Shown in pieces: positions 1 through 8,815 of a stretch of DNA of 64,000 nt. How positions within the stretch are numbered: the first letter of the stretch is position 1; the number at the start of each line of letters is the position of its first letter. Source of the DNA: Paenibacillus sp. Soil750 (lineage in GTDB: Bacteria > Bacillota > Bacilli > Paenibacillales > NBRC-103111); the NCBI RefSeq assembly GCF_001428045.1, contig NZ_LMSD01000001.1, positions 124,001 to 188,000 of the forward strand, written 5' to 3'. A program made the translations under genes and the position numbers. The notes below the pieces were generated by a model that saw nothing but the letters and a program-made list of their open reading frames with translations, ran no database searches and was not told where the DNA came from.

Positions 1-340
1 TCTCGAGCTTCTTTACTTCCTCGACCTTCGTTTTCATCTGTTCAGCTTGCTGGGACAGTTGAATCACTTCATTTTGCAATTGTTCGATGGCTTCATTCTT
101 AGAAGTCAGGGTTGCGCTCCATTGCTGGTTGACACCGCTTAACTTCGTTTGCAAATCACTTGCTTGTTTCACGGTATGTGCATGCAAAATGTAAATCGTT
201 ATGGAAATCAGCATTAGCAAGGAAAAGCATGCTGCAGCGATATAGGCAGATAAATGGGAAATGCGAAATCTGACAACCGATTGCGTAGCATCTGGAATGA
301 TAACCAGTGTCAGTTTTTTGGGTTTCCACTTAAGCTTCAT
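1..340 (-). CDS. Membrane-anchored M23-type peptidase, N-terminal part only
   Basis: This gene runs off the left edge, so only about 113 N-terminal codons are visible. They show a basic start (KLKWKPKKLTLVIIP), one hydrophobic membrane segment at about residues 35-55, and then a Gln/Glu/Lys-rich coiled coil that continues to the edge. This is the N-terminal plan of Firmicutes membrane-anchored LytM/M23 murein endopeptidases; the catalytic domain would lie outside the window and is not seen, so the family call is inference. The ATG at 340 has AGGAG 14 nt upstream. An in-frame ATG at 406 is an alternative start. The gene is divergent from the ParM-like gene. Confidence 0.6.
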   Translation of the reverse strand, partial: MKLKWKPKKLTLVIIPDATQSVVRFRISHLSAYIAAACFSLLMLISITIYILHAHTVKQASDLQTKLSGVNQQWSATLTSKNEAIEQLQNEVIQLSQQAEQMKTKVEEVKKLE

Positions 341-423
341 AAGGACTAAGTTATCTCCTGTCATGGTTGAATTTGGTAAAGTGAAGTTCTGTACATCATT
401 CGTCATATTTTGCTAAAAACCTG

Positions 424-469
424 CCTTCCTACCTACTAGTCCTAGGAAAATGAGTCTAAAGTAGGAAGG
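424..469. repeat. Inverted repeat between divergent M23 and ParM-like genes
   Basis: A perfect 9-bp inverted repeat, CCTTCCTAC (424-432) and GTAGGAAGG (461-469), is separated by 28 nt and lies 70 nt before the ParM-like start. It could be an operator or a leader hairpin. No T-run follows the right arm, so it is not a typical terminator. Confidence 0.5.
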
Positions 470-539
470 AATCCTGTCGTATATGATCGAATTTACTAAT
501 ACAATTACAGAAAGCTGTAGATTTGGAGTGGAGGCACAC

Positions 540-1631
540 ATGATTAAGCTTGCAGGTATTGACATAGGGAACGATAGTATTAAGCTGGTGCTAGATGGGT
601 CTAGAGAACCACTAGTAATTCCAAATATCATAGCGCCGGGCTACGAAAGACACATTTTGCAAGAAGAAGATTCGCCTTGGAAGGCATTGGATGTCGTTAT
701 TTATAGTCCAAGCCTTTCACAGCGGAATCAACGTTATTTCGTAGGGCAGCTGGCCTTAGAGCACGAGGATAACCTAGAGCTAGAAGACACGGATAATAAA
801 GCGCTATCGGATCAATCCCTCATTGTAGCACTGACTGCACTTGCTTATCAGGGTCTCACGAATCAAGCAGCGGGCCCTGGTTACGGCAATGTTGACGAAG
901 TTGAATATACATTGGGTACGGGTTTGCCTGTTCGTTCTTTCCCGAAATATAGTCAGACATTTGAACATCGACTTCTAGGTGAGCACGAAGTGACATTCCT
1001 TTCCACACCACAGTTCCATAATCGTAAAATTAAAGTTTCAATCCGCAAAGTGGCTGTCTCTATTGAAGGTGCTGCGGCCATGTTCCATATGGCAACACAC
1101 GACAGCTTGCAGGTCAAAGACGAAGAAATATACAATGGCTGCATAGGCGTTTGTGAAATCGGTGCGTTGACGACAGATTTTCCTGTCATCAAACGCATGG
1201 CGATTGACAACCATTTTAGCCATGGCGAGCAGATCGGTATTGCAACGTATTTGGATGCGATTATTCGTGACGTGGAAGATGCCTACGGTCACTTGTTCCC
1301 AAGCCGAGCGAAGCTGGCGCAACGCGTGAAGAATCGTCAATTCACGATTCAACTTCCAGGAGAAGGCCAAGTGGATATTCGGCCAATTGTAGATCTGCAT
1401 TTCCGACGAGCTGCGGTACGCATGGTCGAAATGATCAAGAAGCGCTGGCGCAAATGCCCAGATATTCAATGCTTCTACGTGATTGGCGGTGGTGCGACTG
1501 CACTGAAGCCGTACATCCAAGACGCGGCAGGAGCAATGAAATTGCGTTTCACCAATGATAGTGAATACTTAAATGTACATGGCTACTTAAAGGTAGCTAA
1601 GAGTCGTTTAAATCAATCAGTTCCTGTTTAA
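540..1631 (+). CDS. ParM/StbA-family actin-like protein
   Basis: A 363-residue actin-fold ATPase. The N-terminal phosphate-binding loop reads AGIDIGNDSIKL, and a second glycine-rich nucleotide-binding segment (YVIGGGATALKPYI) lies near residue 325, as in ParM/Alp7A-type proteins. Family members polymerise with ATP and move plasmids, but many Bacillales carry chromosomal copies whose role is not established. The ATG at 540 was chosen because TGGAGG ends 5 nt upstream; an in-frame start at 483 has no ribosome site. No ParR-like partner is adjacent, which argues against a standard partition cassette. A strong terminator follows directly, so the gene is probably transcribed alone. Confidence 0.8.
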   Translation: MIKLAGIDIGNDSIKLVLDGSREPLVIPNIIAPGYERHILQEEDSPWKALDVVIYSPSLSQRNQRYFVGQLALEHEDNLELEDTDNKALSDQSLIVALTALAYQGLTNQAAGPGYGNVDEVEYTLGTGLPVRSFPKYSQTFEHRLLGEHEVTFLSTPQFHNRKIKVSIRKVAVSIEGAAAMFHMATHDSLQVKDEEIYNGCIGVCEIGALTTDFPVIKRMAIDNHFSHGEQIGIATYLDAIIRDVEDAYGHLFPSRAKLAQRVKNRQFTIQLPGEGQVDIRPIVDLHFRRAAVRMVEMIKKRWRKCPDIQCFYVIGGGATALKPYIQDAAGAMKLRFTNDSEYLNVHGYLKVAKSRLNQSVPV

Positions 1632-1639
1632 CTTACAAG

Positions 1640-1670
1640 GCACCCGCTTAGGCGGGTGCTCTTTTTTTTT
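1640..1670 (+). terminator. Rho-independent terminator of the ParM-like gene
   Basis: The stem GCACCCGC/GCGGGTGC with a TTAG loop is followed by a long T run, starting 9 nt after the stop codon. Confidence 0.92.
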
Positions 1671-1717
1671 GAACGATAAGCATTCCTCCAAATATAAATT
1701 CACGGCAGAATTTCATC

Positions 1718-3100
1718 TTAGTTACTGCTTTCGGCCTGCTTCAGCTTGGTAAGCTCCATATAGGTGGTCAATGTTGTCAACAACAGCGTACTGCCGAAGC
1801 CTATTGCACAAATCGAACCAATCATCGTAGATCTTTCGCCGAACATAAGGCCAATTAGAACAAATGCTACGCAAAGGACCAAAACTAGATTTCCTCCCCA
1901 CAACCATTTTGTATAGGACATACGTTGGCTAAGTTTGCCTGAATTTTGTTCGGGATCTTCCTTTACATGTGTTCCTCCAGGGGAAGCTGGAAAGACATCT
2001 GGATGCTTCCGCTTTTTCCTATTCCCCGCGATAAGGAGAATGACCATAATGATAGGCTGGTAAGCCAGGACAATTACGGGTGAGCTGAAATTGGAGAAAC
2101 TGAGCAGCTCGGTGGTGCTCTTGAAGGAAAGACAAGTACACAGACCGATAAGCAGGATGATAGGTTTGTTAATCATCGGATAATTTCGACCATTGAAGAT
2201 GGAGCTAATGCCAAGCAGAAGTGCTAAATAAATGGTGATTATTTTACACGTTACGGTTGGATACCAAATCATGAGCATGACCAGATCAAGTCGATCTAGA
2301 AAATCAGTGACATGAATCGTTTGAACCAGATTATAGCTAGGATAGGAGAAGTTTGCAGGCATCTTAGGGCCGAGTACGGCAATAATGGCAAAAAGGACGA
2401 GTGTGAGTAGAAAAAAGCCTAGCAGGGAGCCGTGTCGAATTGCCGAACGAACATGATTAGAATTGGCAATCATATGGAGAAATGCGCCAAGAATGAAAAC
2501 ATCACCCGCGCTCCCGAGTGTTAGAATGGAGCTAGCTGTCCAGTGTTGAAGCGGCATTGTCAGTAAAGGTGTCGTTAGTCTCAAAAAAAATTCGTTCGAT
2601 AAGAGTAACGGCATAATCGTAATCGTAACGACGAAGAGCGGATAGAACAGGTCATTAACGCGTGCGATAACTTCTACACTCGTTTTGCCAAAATACATAA
2701 GCAACAAACAGTTTAATAAGATTAGAATTTCTAGTGGCGTTGTATGCAGTAAAAGGGTAGAACTAAATCTGGATACAGAGGAAATATCGCGAACGACAAT
2801 TTGCCAGAAATGAAACAAAATGAGTAGATTCATAACTGTGCCCAGCCAAGGACCTAATATTTCTTTGGAAATTTCAAAAATGTTTTTATAGGGGAAGAGC
2901 TTCGCCAAATAGCTAAAGAAGCTAGCAATCAGAAAGACATAGAGAATAGAAAGTAGATAGCTGAACCAAGCATCCATTTGATTGATGCGAATCAATTCAT
3001 TTTGCAACGTGAGGATGCCTCCGCTGGTAACAATGGAAGAAGCTAGCCAAGAGAGCTGCCGTTGGTTAATGACTTGCTTACTATCGATGAGGAACACCAC
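1718..3100 (-). CDS. GerAB-family germinant receptor permease with C-terminal extension
   Basis: Integral membrane B subunit of a GerA-type spore germinant receptor (endospore germination permease, APC-like fold). The protein begins near DSKQVINQRQLSWLASS, typical of the family, and has about ten membrane segments. Typical members are about 360-370 residues. This one runs to about 460 because a hydrophilic linker (around residues 365-400) is followed by two more membrane segments and a short charged tail. The start is unclear: GTG codons at 3100 and 3097 sit inside an AAGGTGGTG that looks like the ribosome site itself, with an in-frame ATC at 3088 correctly spaced after it; a TTG at 3136 would overlap the upstream gene and lacks a ribosome site. 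It is the last gene of the A-C-D-B operon. Confidence 0.85.
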   Translation of the reverse strand: MVFLIDSKQVINQRQLSWLASSIVTSGGILTLQNELIRINQMDAWFSYLLSILYVFLIASFFSYLAKLFPYKNIFEISKEILGPWLGTVMNLLILFHFWQIVVRDISSVSRFSSTLLLHTTPLEILILLNCLLLMYFGKTSVEVIARVNDLFYPLFVVTITIMPLLLSNEFFLRLTTPLLTMPLQHWTASSILTLGSAGDVFILGAFLHMIANSNHVRSAIRHGSLLGFFLLTLVLFAIIAVLGPKMPANFSYPSYNLVQTIHVTDFLDRLDLVMLMIWYPTVTCKIITIYLALLLGISSIFNGRNYPMINKPIILLIGLCTCLSFKSTTELLSFSNFSSPVIVLAYQPIIMVILLIAGNRKKRKHPDVFPASPGGTHVKEDPEQNSGKLSQRMSYTKWLWGGNLVLVLCVAFVLIGLMFGERSTMIGSICAIGFGSTLLLTTLTTYMELTKLKQAESSN

Positions 3101-3108
3101 CTTTCTAT

Positions 3109-3339
3109 TTAAATGCCAAGAACTCGAATGAACCAAGGAGAAACCACTTGCACGAAAAAATAGGAAGGCATTGGAATACTCACATGGAAATATTTCGTGA
3201 TGAGAAAAAGAAGGATTAAACCAATGCTAAGACCGTAGGTTATTTTGTTTCCAGTCTCCGTCTTCCGCAGCATCTTGCGATCGATAATAAAAGACCCGAA
3301 CAAAATGATAAGAAAGCTGATAATAAAGATCCCATCCAT
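3109..3339 (-). CDS. Small two-membrane-segment protein of the germination operon (D-type)
   Basis: A 76-residue protein with two hydrophobic segments (about residues 3-17 and 33-48, with another hydrophobic stretch toward the C terminus). AGGAGGG precedes the ATG. It sits 3 nt after the C-subunit gene and just before the B-subunit gene. Small two-span D proteins are known in some Bacillus ger operons and modulate receptor function; assignment here rests on size, topology and position. No catalytic motif is visible. Confidence 0.7.
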   Translation of the reverse strand: MDGIFIISFLIILFGSFIIDRKMLRKTETGNKITYGLSIGLILLFLITKYFHVSIPMPSYFFVQVVSPWFIRVLGI

Positions 3340-3342
3340 CGC

Positions 3343-4518
3343 CTAGATCCCTCCTTTGGTCACGTTGCGGTTAATCACACCCGTATCAGGAATGGAAGCT
3401 TTCACGACAATATTAAACTCAGCTGCTTTAAAATATCGCTCCCAATCCTTCTTGAATTGTTCGTTCCACTTCTGAGGATGTGTTCGCCAAACAATGAGGC
3501 CAAGTTGAGCGGAATCCGTGCCTTCCTTTTGCATTTGTTTAATCGTTGCGAGCACAGATAATTTGATTTGCTCTGCGAACTTCGTTTCTACGTTATGAAG
3601 GATATTAGAATTGTACAAATCCTCATCAGTGAGGTCTTCTCTCACAGCACCACGAGCATCTATAATGATGTCGAACATGACTTTGTCATCCAAGAGCTTA
3701 GGTGTTATCTCCGTCTTGCCACCAACAACTGCGATGGAAATATTTTTACCTTCCTCCAAGGGGAATGTGAGCTGTTGCTCTTTTACTTGATTTCGAAGCC
3801 ACAAGAGCCCAGATGCTTCTTTCTTCTTATAAATGCCAACCATTTTATCCCCTTTGAACTGCCCATAACCAACGAATTGGATTTCATGGGAAGGCTCTTT
3901 AGAAACTTGTCCATTTCGAGGTTCCATATAACTCATAATTGGATCACTGTTAAAGCTTAAGGAGATGCCAACATCTTTCATTGTAGTTGGCATGGAATTA
4001 CGGGACTTCGCTAATTCACGAATGACTTCAGCAGGAAAGCGCTCGAACTTCGGCTCCGTATTGAGGAGGTCATACCCTTTGCCTTTGGTTACGATCAGGT
4101 AGCTTGTCATCCGATTCTCTGGCGAACGCGGAAGAACATCGAATAAAGAATTAATGCCAGCTTCCGCTAACTTTTCACCAATGACGATCGTTCTGCGGTG
4201 TGAGAGAAAGATGCGTCTGGCCATACGCGTTTGAAGTTTACTGACTGCATCGCGGAAGGTGATCCCGACTTCGGAATCAATGTAATAGCTTTTCCCACCA
4301 GCAGTGCCGCCACCTCCACCGCTAGCTCCACCCATGGAACCTGGGAGTGGGAACATATACGTAACACGATATCTGCCGTCATCCTCTAAATCAGCCGATG
4401 AAGTAAGTACAAATGCGACGTCATTGGTCTCCGTTCGATCCCAACAACCAGTAAGAAGAAGCGTCGTGGATAGTAGTAGAGTTGCCACTAGGCTAACACG
4501 CTGTTTAGGATGAATCAT
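3343..4518 (-). CDS. Ger(x)C-family germinant receptor lipoprotein
   Basis: A 391-residue C subunit of a GerA-type receptor. The N-terminal signal peptide ends in the lipobox LLTGC (about residues 21-25), followed by the family hallmark WDRTETNDVAFV. A Gly-rich patch (about residues 62-74) is a local oddity. The protein is expected to be anchored to the outer face of the spore inner membrane through a diacylglyceryl-cysteine. AAGGAGG precedes the ATG, and the start overlaps the end of the A-subunit gene by 14 nt, indicating translational coupling. Confidence 0.92.
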   Translation of the reverse strand: MIHPKQRVSLVATLLLSTTLLLTGCWDRTETNDVAFVLTSSADLEDDGRYRVTYMFPLPGSMGGASGGGGGTAGGKSYYIDSEVGITFRDAVSKLQTRMARRIFLSHRRTIVIGEKLAEAGINSLFDVLPRSPENRMTSYLIVTKGKGYDLLNTEPKFERFPAEVIRELAKSRNSMPTTMKDVGISLSFNSDPIMSYMEPRNGQVSKEPSHEIQFVGYGQFKGDKMVGIYKKKEASGLLWLRNQVKEQQLTFPLEEGKNISIAVVGGKTEITPKLLDDKVMFDIIIDARGAVREDLTDEDLYNSNILHNVETKFAEQIKLSVLATIKQMQKEGTDSAQLGLIVWRTHPQKWNEQFKKDWERYFKAAEFNIVVKASIPDTGVINRNVTKGGI

Positions 4519-6181
4519 TGGACTGTTCCTCCTTATTGGCTTTGTGTACGTGGTCGATACTGCTGCCGTCTAAACCTCCCGCTTTCTTGATTTGCTTCGC
4601 AAGGGCATCGTCTTGACTGGTGTTATCTTGAATAGCCATAAACTCCGGACGCTTCCTCAATTGCCACCATGGTGCACGGACCAGGACATCCTTCATATCC
4701 GTAGCGGATAAGGGGCCAACAGGAGACAGATAAGGAACTCCGAAGGAACGGAGATTCGCCATGTGCCCTATCAGAATCATCAATGAGAAAAAAATACCGA
4801 AGAATCCAAATACGGATGCGGCAATAAGAATGGGAAAACGAAGCATCCGAATGGCAATTGCCCCATTAAATCGTGGAATGGTGAAGGAAGCAATACCCGT
4901 AATCGAGACGACAATAACCATCGGTGCGGATACGATTCCTGCTTGGACAGCAGCTTGTCCGACAACGAGCGCCCCCAAGATGGATACCGCGGAGCCAACC
5001 GCCTTAGGAAGTCGGATGCCAGCTTCGCGCAAGGCCTCAAAGGTGATTTCCATGATGAAGGCTTCAACGACCGCTGGGAACGGAATCGCCTCACGGGAGG
5101 CAGCTACGCTCAGCATCAAAGTTGTTGGTAGTAGCGCTTGATGGTACGTCGTTATTGCAACGTAGAGCGCAGGTGTTGTCAACGACAGAAACATGAAGAT
5201 ATAACGAAGCATACGCAAGAGTGTGCTGATCTGGAAGCGTTCATAATAGTCTTCGCTCGTTTGCATAATTTGAATGAATACAAAGGGAACGATGAGAGCG
5301 AAGGGGGTGCCGTCTGTGAGAATCGCAACTCTCCCCTGAAGCAAAGCGGAAGCGACCACGTCAGGGCGCTCTGTATATTGCATTTGCGGGAACGGCGAAT
5401 AGGCGTCGTCTTGAATGAGTTCTTCAATCATACCTGATTCCATAATGGCATCAATTTTGATTAACTCTAGTCGTTTGACAACCTCCTCAATTAAAGAAGG
5501 CATAGCTAAGTTATCCATATAGCAGACAACAAGATTGGTATTGCTCTCTTTGCCTACACACATGGATTTCATCTTAAGTCGAGGTGTCTTGAGCTTGCGG
5601 CGAATCATTGAAGTGTTCGTACGTAAACTTTCTACAAAGCCCTCTTTCGGTCCACGCACGACCGTTTCTGTCTCTGGTTCGCCAACAGATCGCTTCTCTG
5701 TCCCACGGATCCCGAGTAGAATGGCTTTCGCGTTCCCCTCAACGAGCAGCGCAGCATCACCGCCAAGAACAGAGGTCAGCAAGTCTCCATAGTTATCGGA
5801 AATCTGCGTTTGCGACACCGGCAGAATGACATTAGCAATTCGCTCAATCGAGGTTTCACCGCCTCCGATCAGCATGAGTGATTTCATCGTATCGTTCAGA
5901 AGCTGTGTATTGGTTAGGCCATCTACGAAAAGAAGCAGGGCTGGGATATGAGGGTCAATCTCAAATTCTCTGACAACGACATCGGAGCATTCCTGAAACA
6001 TGTCTTTAATAAATTTATGATTCTCATCGAGTAGCAGCGAGAGTTTAGTCTGTTTAAGATCCTCAATAAACGGAATATCGAGAGCTTGATCCAAATCAGA
6101 AGGAGGGGTACCTTCACTGGAAGGTGTCGTTTTACGACTTTGCAGGATGCTTTTCATCAAATAGTTAGGTGTTTTGGCCAA
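4505..6181 (-). CDS. GerA-family germinant receptor A subunit
   Basis: First gene of germination operon 1 and A subunit of the nutrient germinant receptor in the spore inner membrane. A soluble N-terminal half carries the family signatures VVRGPKEGF and SPFPQ, and the C-terminal half has about five membrane segments including the REAIPFPAVVEAFIMEI stretch. The start was placed at TTG 6181 because a strong AGGAGGT (6191-6197) lies 9 nt upstream; an ATG further in (6157, MKSILQ) has no such site. The protein is about 558 residues, longer than many family members because of an N-terminal tail. Confidence 0.92.
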   Translation of the reverse strand: MAKTPNYLMKSILQSRKTTPSSEGTPPSDLDQALDIPFIEDLKQTKLSLLLDENHKFIKDMFQECSDVVVREFEIDPHIPALLLFVDGLTNTQLLNDTMKSLMLIGGGETSIERIANVILPVSQTQISDNYGDLLTSVLGGDAALLVEGNAKAILLGIRGTEKRSVGEPETETVVRGPKEGFVESLRTNTSMIRRKLKTPRLKMKSMCVGKESNTNLVVCYMDNLAMPSLIEEVVKRLELIKIDAIMESGMIEELIQDDAYSPFPQMQYTERPDVVASALLQGRVAILTDGTPFALIVPFVFIQIMQTSEDYYERFQISTLLRMLRYIFMFLSLTTPALYVAITTYHQALLPTTLMLSVAASREAIPFPAVVEAFIMEITFEALREAGIRLPKAVGSAVSILGALVVGQAAVQAGIVSAPMVIVVSITGIASFTIPRFNGAIAIRMLRFPILIAASVFGFFGIFFSLMILIGHMANLRSFGVPYLSPVGPLSATDMKDVLVRAPWWQLRKRPEFMAIQDNTSQDDALAKQIKKAGGLDGSSIDHVHKANKEEQSNDSS

Positions 6182-6371
6182 GCGAGAGGCACCTCCTGCC
6201 ACGATCAAGTTGAAGAAATTAGAATGCGTAGATTATGTTCTGCGAAATAGCAGGATTTTATTACGAAAGTTGGAAAATTTTATTTGTAGAGGTTTTGTTG
6301 GAAAGTAAAGGTATAGCGCCTAATGCCTTGGCAAAAGCTATCTCAGCATGCAGATGTAGGGATAGGAGCTG

Positions 6372-7805
6372 GTGTTGTTGGTATGGATCATTCTATTACT
6401 GGTGTTATTTGTTTTTCAGGCAGCTACGATTTTAATTTGTGAATATAAAAGGCCTGCCAAGTCAGTAGCATGGCTAAGTATTCTATTTATTTTGCCAATT
6501 ATTGGATTTCTAATGTATTATTTCATTGCAAGGGAATACGTACGGCGGAAGAAAGTTCATGGTCATAGCAGTGATAACACAGATAAACAAAAGCTCCAGG
6601 GAGCTCCTTATACTGGCAGTATAGATTCCAAAAAAGGAGAAGACAGCTTCTTACTGGGAGAACAGCGTCTGCGAGATTGGCTGCGTCATGTGCCTCATGC
6701 ACCGATTACCGTATTAAACCGGGTTGATGTACTGACGAATGCCGACGTGACATATGAAGCGATGCTTGATGAGATAGGGAAGGCCCGAGATCATATTCAC
6801 TTCGAATTTTATACGATTCGTGATGATGCGATTGGCAGGAGATTTCTTGAAGCTTTGATTGCGAAAGCGAAGGCAGGGGTAACTGTAAGGGTTATTTATG
6901 ATGGTGTGGGCAGTCATTCGCTTTCTAAGTCTTACATTACTTCATTGAAGCGTGCGGGCATTGCTGTTGAGCCTTTCCTAAAGCCATTGATTGCTTTCTT
7001 TGATAAACGGTTGAATTATCGGAACCATCGCAAAATTGTGGTTGTTGATGGCTTGGTTGGTTTCGTTGGAGGCATTAATATTGGGGATGAATACGTTGGC
7101 GGGGATCCTAAGCTTGGTTTCTGGAGAGATACGCACATCATGCTGCATGGGGACGCGGTATATGATTTACAACGCACCTTTCTGACAGACTGGTTTTTCG
7201 TTAGTGGAGAAAGATTGGGGGAAAAGCGATACTATCCAGCTCATTCCGAACAGGAGCCTTCGATCGTTCAAGTCATTTCTAGTGGTCCTGACGCCAGCTG
7301 GGATGCCATTCAGGAAATGTATTTTGCGGGCTTGATCGCAGCAAAGAATCGAATTTGGATTACAACGCCTTATTTCATTCCCGATCCGAGCATCACGATG
7401 GCTCTTAAATCTGCCGCAATCAGTGGTGTAGATGTACGAATCATTCTTCCTTTCAAAGCGGATTCTGTCATTGTCCAATATGCGTCAATGTCCTATCTAC
7501 AGGAATTATTGCAGGTAGGCGTTCGATTCTATATGTATCGGAAAGGGTTTATTCATGCCAAAGTTATTATCGTGGATGACATCATGGCGACGGTGGGTAC
7601 AGCCAACGTGGATATGCGTAGTTTTTTCAGTAACTTCGAATTGAATGCCGTGATGTTTGATAGGCATGTAATTTCCCGGTTAGAGAGTGATTTTGAGATG
7701 GACTTAAAGGAGAGTACGGAAGTTACATTAACTGAATTTGAGCTGAGGTCGTCCGGTGAAAAAAGAAAAGAAAGAATTGCGCGATTGTTATCCCCTTTAT
7801 TTTGA
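6372..7805 (+). CDS. cls: Cardiolipin synthase (phospholipase D superfamily)
   Basis: A 477-residue membrane enzyme that condenses two phosphatidylglycerols into cardiolipin and glycerol. Two N-terminal membrane segments (about residues 3-20 and 32-52) are followed by two HKD catalytic motifs: HRKIVVVDG near residue 217 and HAKVIIVDD near residue 395. Length and order match bacterial Cls. The start is GTG at 6372, with AGGAG at 6364-6368; TTG codons at 6375 and 6378 fit the spacing better and are real alternatives. It is divergent from germination operon 1 and stands alone before a bidirectional terminator. Confidence 0.93.
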   Translation: MLLVWIILLLVLFVFQAATILICEYKRPAKSVAWLSILFILPIIGFLMYYFIAREYVRRKKVHGHSSDNTDKQKLQGAPYTGSIDSKKGEDSFLLGEQRLRDWLRHVPHAPITVLNRVDVLTNADVTYEAMLDEIGKARDHIHFEFYTIRDDAIGRRFLEALIAKAKAGVTVRVIYDGVGSHSLSKSYITSLKRAGIAVEPFLKPLIAFFDKRLNYRNHRKIVVVDGLVGFVGGINIGDEYVGGDPKLGFWRDTHIMLHGDAVYDLQRTFLTDWFFVSGERLGEKRYYPAHSEQEPSIVQVISSGPDASWDAIQEMYFAGLIAAKNRIWITTPYFIPDPSITMALKSAAISGVDVRIILPFKADSVIVQYASMSYLQELLQVGVRFYMYRKGFIHAKVIIVDDIMATVGTANVDMRSFFSNFELNAVMFDRHVISRLESDFEMDLKESTEVTLTEFELRSSGEKRKERIARLLSPLF

Positions 7806-7810
7806 TGAAA

Positions 7811-7842
7811 AAAAGAGTAGTTCTAATTAGAGCTACTCTTTT
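7811..7842. terminator. Bidirectional terminator between cls and the polymerase gene
   Basis: The 10-bp stem AAAAGAGTAG/CTACTCTTTT is flanked by A-rich sequence on the left and T-rich sequence on the right, so it can serve both convergent genes. Confidence 0.8.
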
Positions 7843-8723
7843 AATTTAGCTAAAATAGCATTCAAATTTTGAGGTGGAACACGATCGATGAGATCCCCGT
7901 ATGTTCGTAATCGACTCATGATGGTTAGTTGATTGAACTCGCTAATGTTTGGACGAAGCTCTACTTCTTTCCAAAGCAAAGGAGTTGAGATCGTTGCGTC
8001 TTTTCTGGCACGCGGTGTATAGGGAGCAGATAGTGTTTTTCCATACCAATGCTGGAGGTAGTCGATATAAATCTTATCACCGCGATTTTTCTTGAAGCGC
8101 TCGATGGTAAACAGCTTCGGGTACATGTTAACGGTGTAGGTTGCGATGAAATGTCCAACTCTTCGGAGCTCTTCGAACGTATAGCCAGGTTGAATTGGAA
8201 TGTAAATTTGTACGCCTGTTGCGCCAGATGTTTTGGGAACCGACTGAATACGCAGCGAATCGAGCACTTCACCAATGATAAGAGCAGCCTCCATGATACG
8301 AGGTTCTTCCTCCAAAGTTGGATCGATATCAATCAGCCATTCTGCAGGATTCGTCTTCCCGATGTAATGGAAGGAAGGATGAAATTCCAAGCAAGTCAGA
8401 TTCCCGAGCCAAATGAGCGTAGATAACGAGTCCAAATTCACATAGTTGATGCCATCTAGCGGCGCTAGCTTAACGAAGCTAGGTACAGGATCGGGGGCAT
8501 TTTTCTGATAAAAAGACTTATCATCATACCCATGTGGAAATCGAATCGTCGTTAGATGGCGATTACGGCAGTAACGTAGGAGGTAGGGCGAGAGTTCACT
8601 TAATGTCGTCAAATAATCCGCTTTTGTGATGCCCAATTCTGGCCATAGCGGCTTATTCGGATTCGTGATCGTCAACTCGTTGCCCTCCACGAGAAGCTTA
8701 GCTTTCTCTGCTTTAAACGCCAT
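7833..8723 (-). CDS. Stand-alone LigD-type polymerase/primase (NHEJ)
   Basis: A 296-residue archaeo-eukaryotic-primase-type polymerase corresponding to the PolDom of LigD, which fills gaps with ribonucleotides or deoxyribonucleotides at broken DNA ends. Visible motifs are the metal-binding DIDP (about residue 132), SGATGVQIYIP (about residue 165) and the later acidic motif KIYIDYLQH (about residue 223). The Gln in the second motif replaces the His of many LigD proteins but, from memory, also occurs in Bacillus LigD. No ligase or nuclease domain is present; the ligase is a separate gene at 11720-12664. Its ribosome site is AGAAGGAG, about 11 nt before the ATG. Confidence 0.88.
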   Translation of the reverse strand: MAFKAEKAKLLVEGNELTITNPNKPLWPELGITKADYLTTLSELSPYLLRYCRNRHLTTIRFPHGYDDKSFYQKNAPDPVPSFVKLAPLDGINYVNLDSLSTLIWLGNLTCLEFHPSFHYIGKTNPAEWLIDIDPTLEEEPRIMEAALIIGEVLDSLRIQSVPKTSGATGVQIYIPIQPGYTFEELRRVGHFIATYTVNMYPKLFTIERFKKNRGDKIYIDYLQHWYGKTLSAPYTPRARKDATISTPLLWKEVELRPNISEFNQLTIMSRLRTYGDLIDRVPPQNLNAILAKLKE

Positions 8724-8815
8724 AGGCTTGGAATCGCTCCTTCTAAGCTTTTATTCACAATTATTTCCTAGGCGAGTGGTTCTCAAACGGAGTCACACAA
8801 AAGCCGGACTGCAGA

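Noticed and set aside
1038..1520. 160-codon open frame opposite the ParM-like gene
   Set aside because: It lies fully inside a well-supported gene and has no protein-family features.
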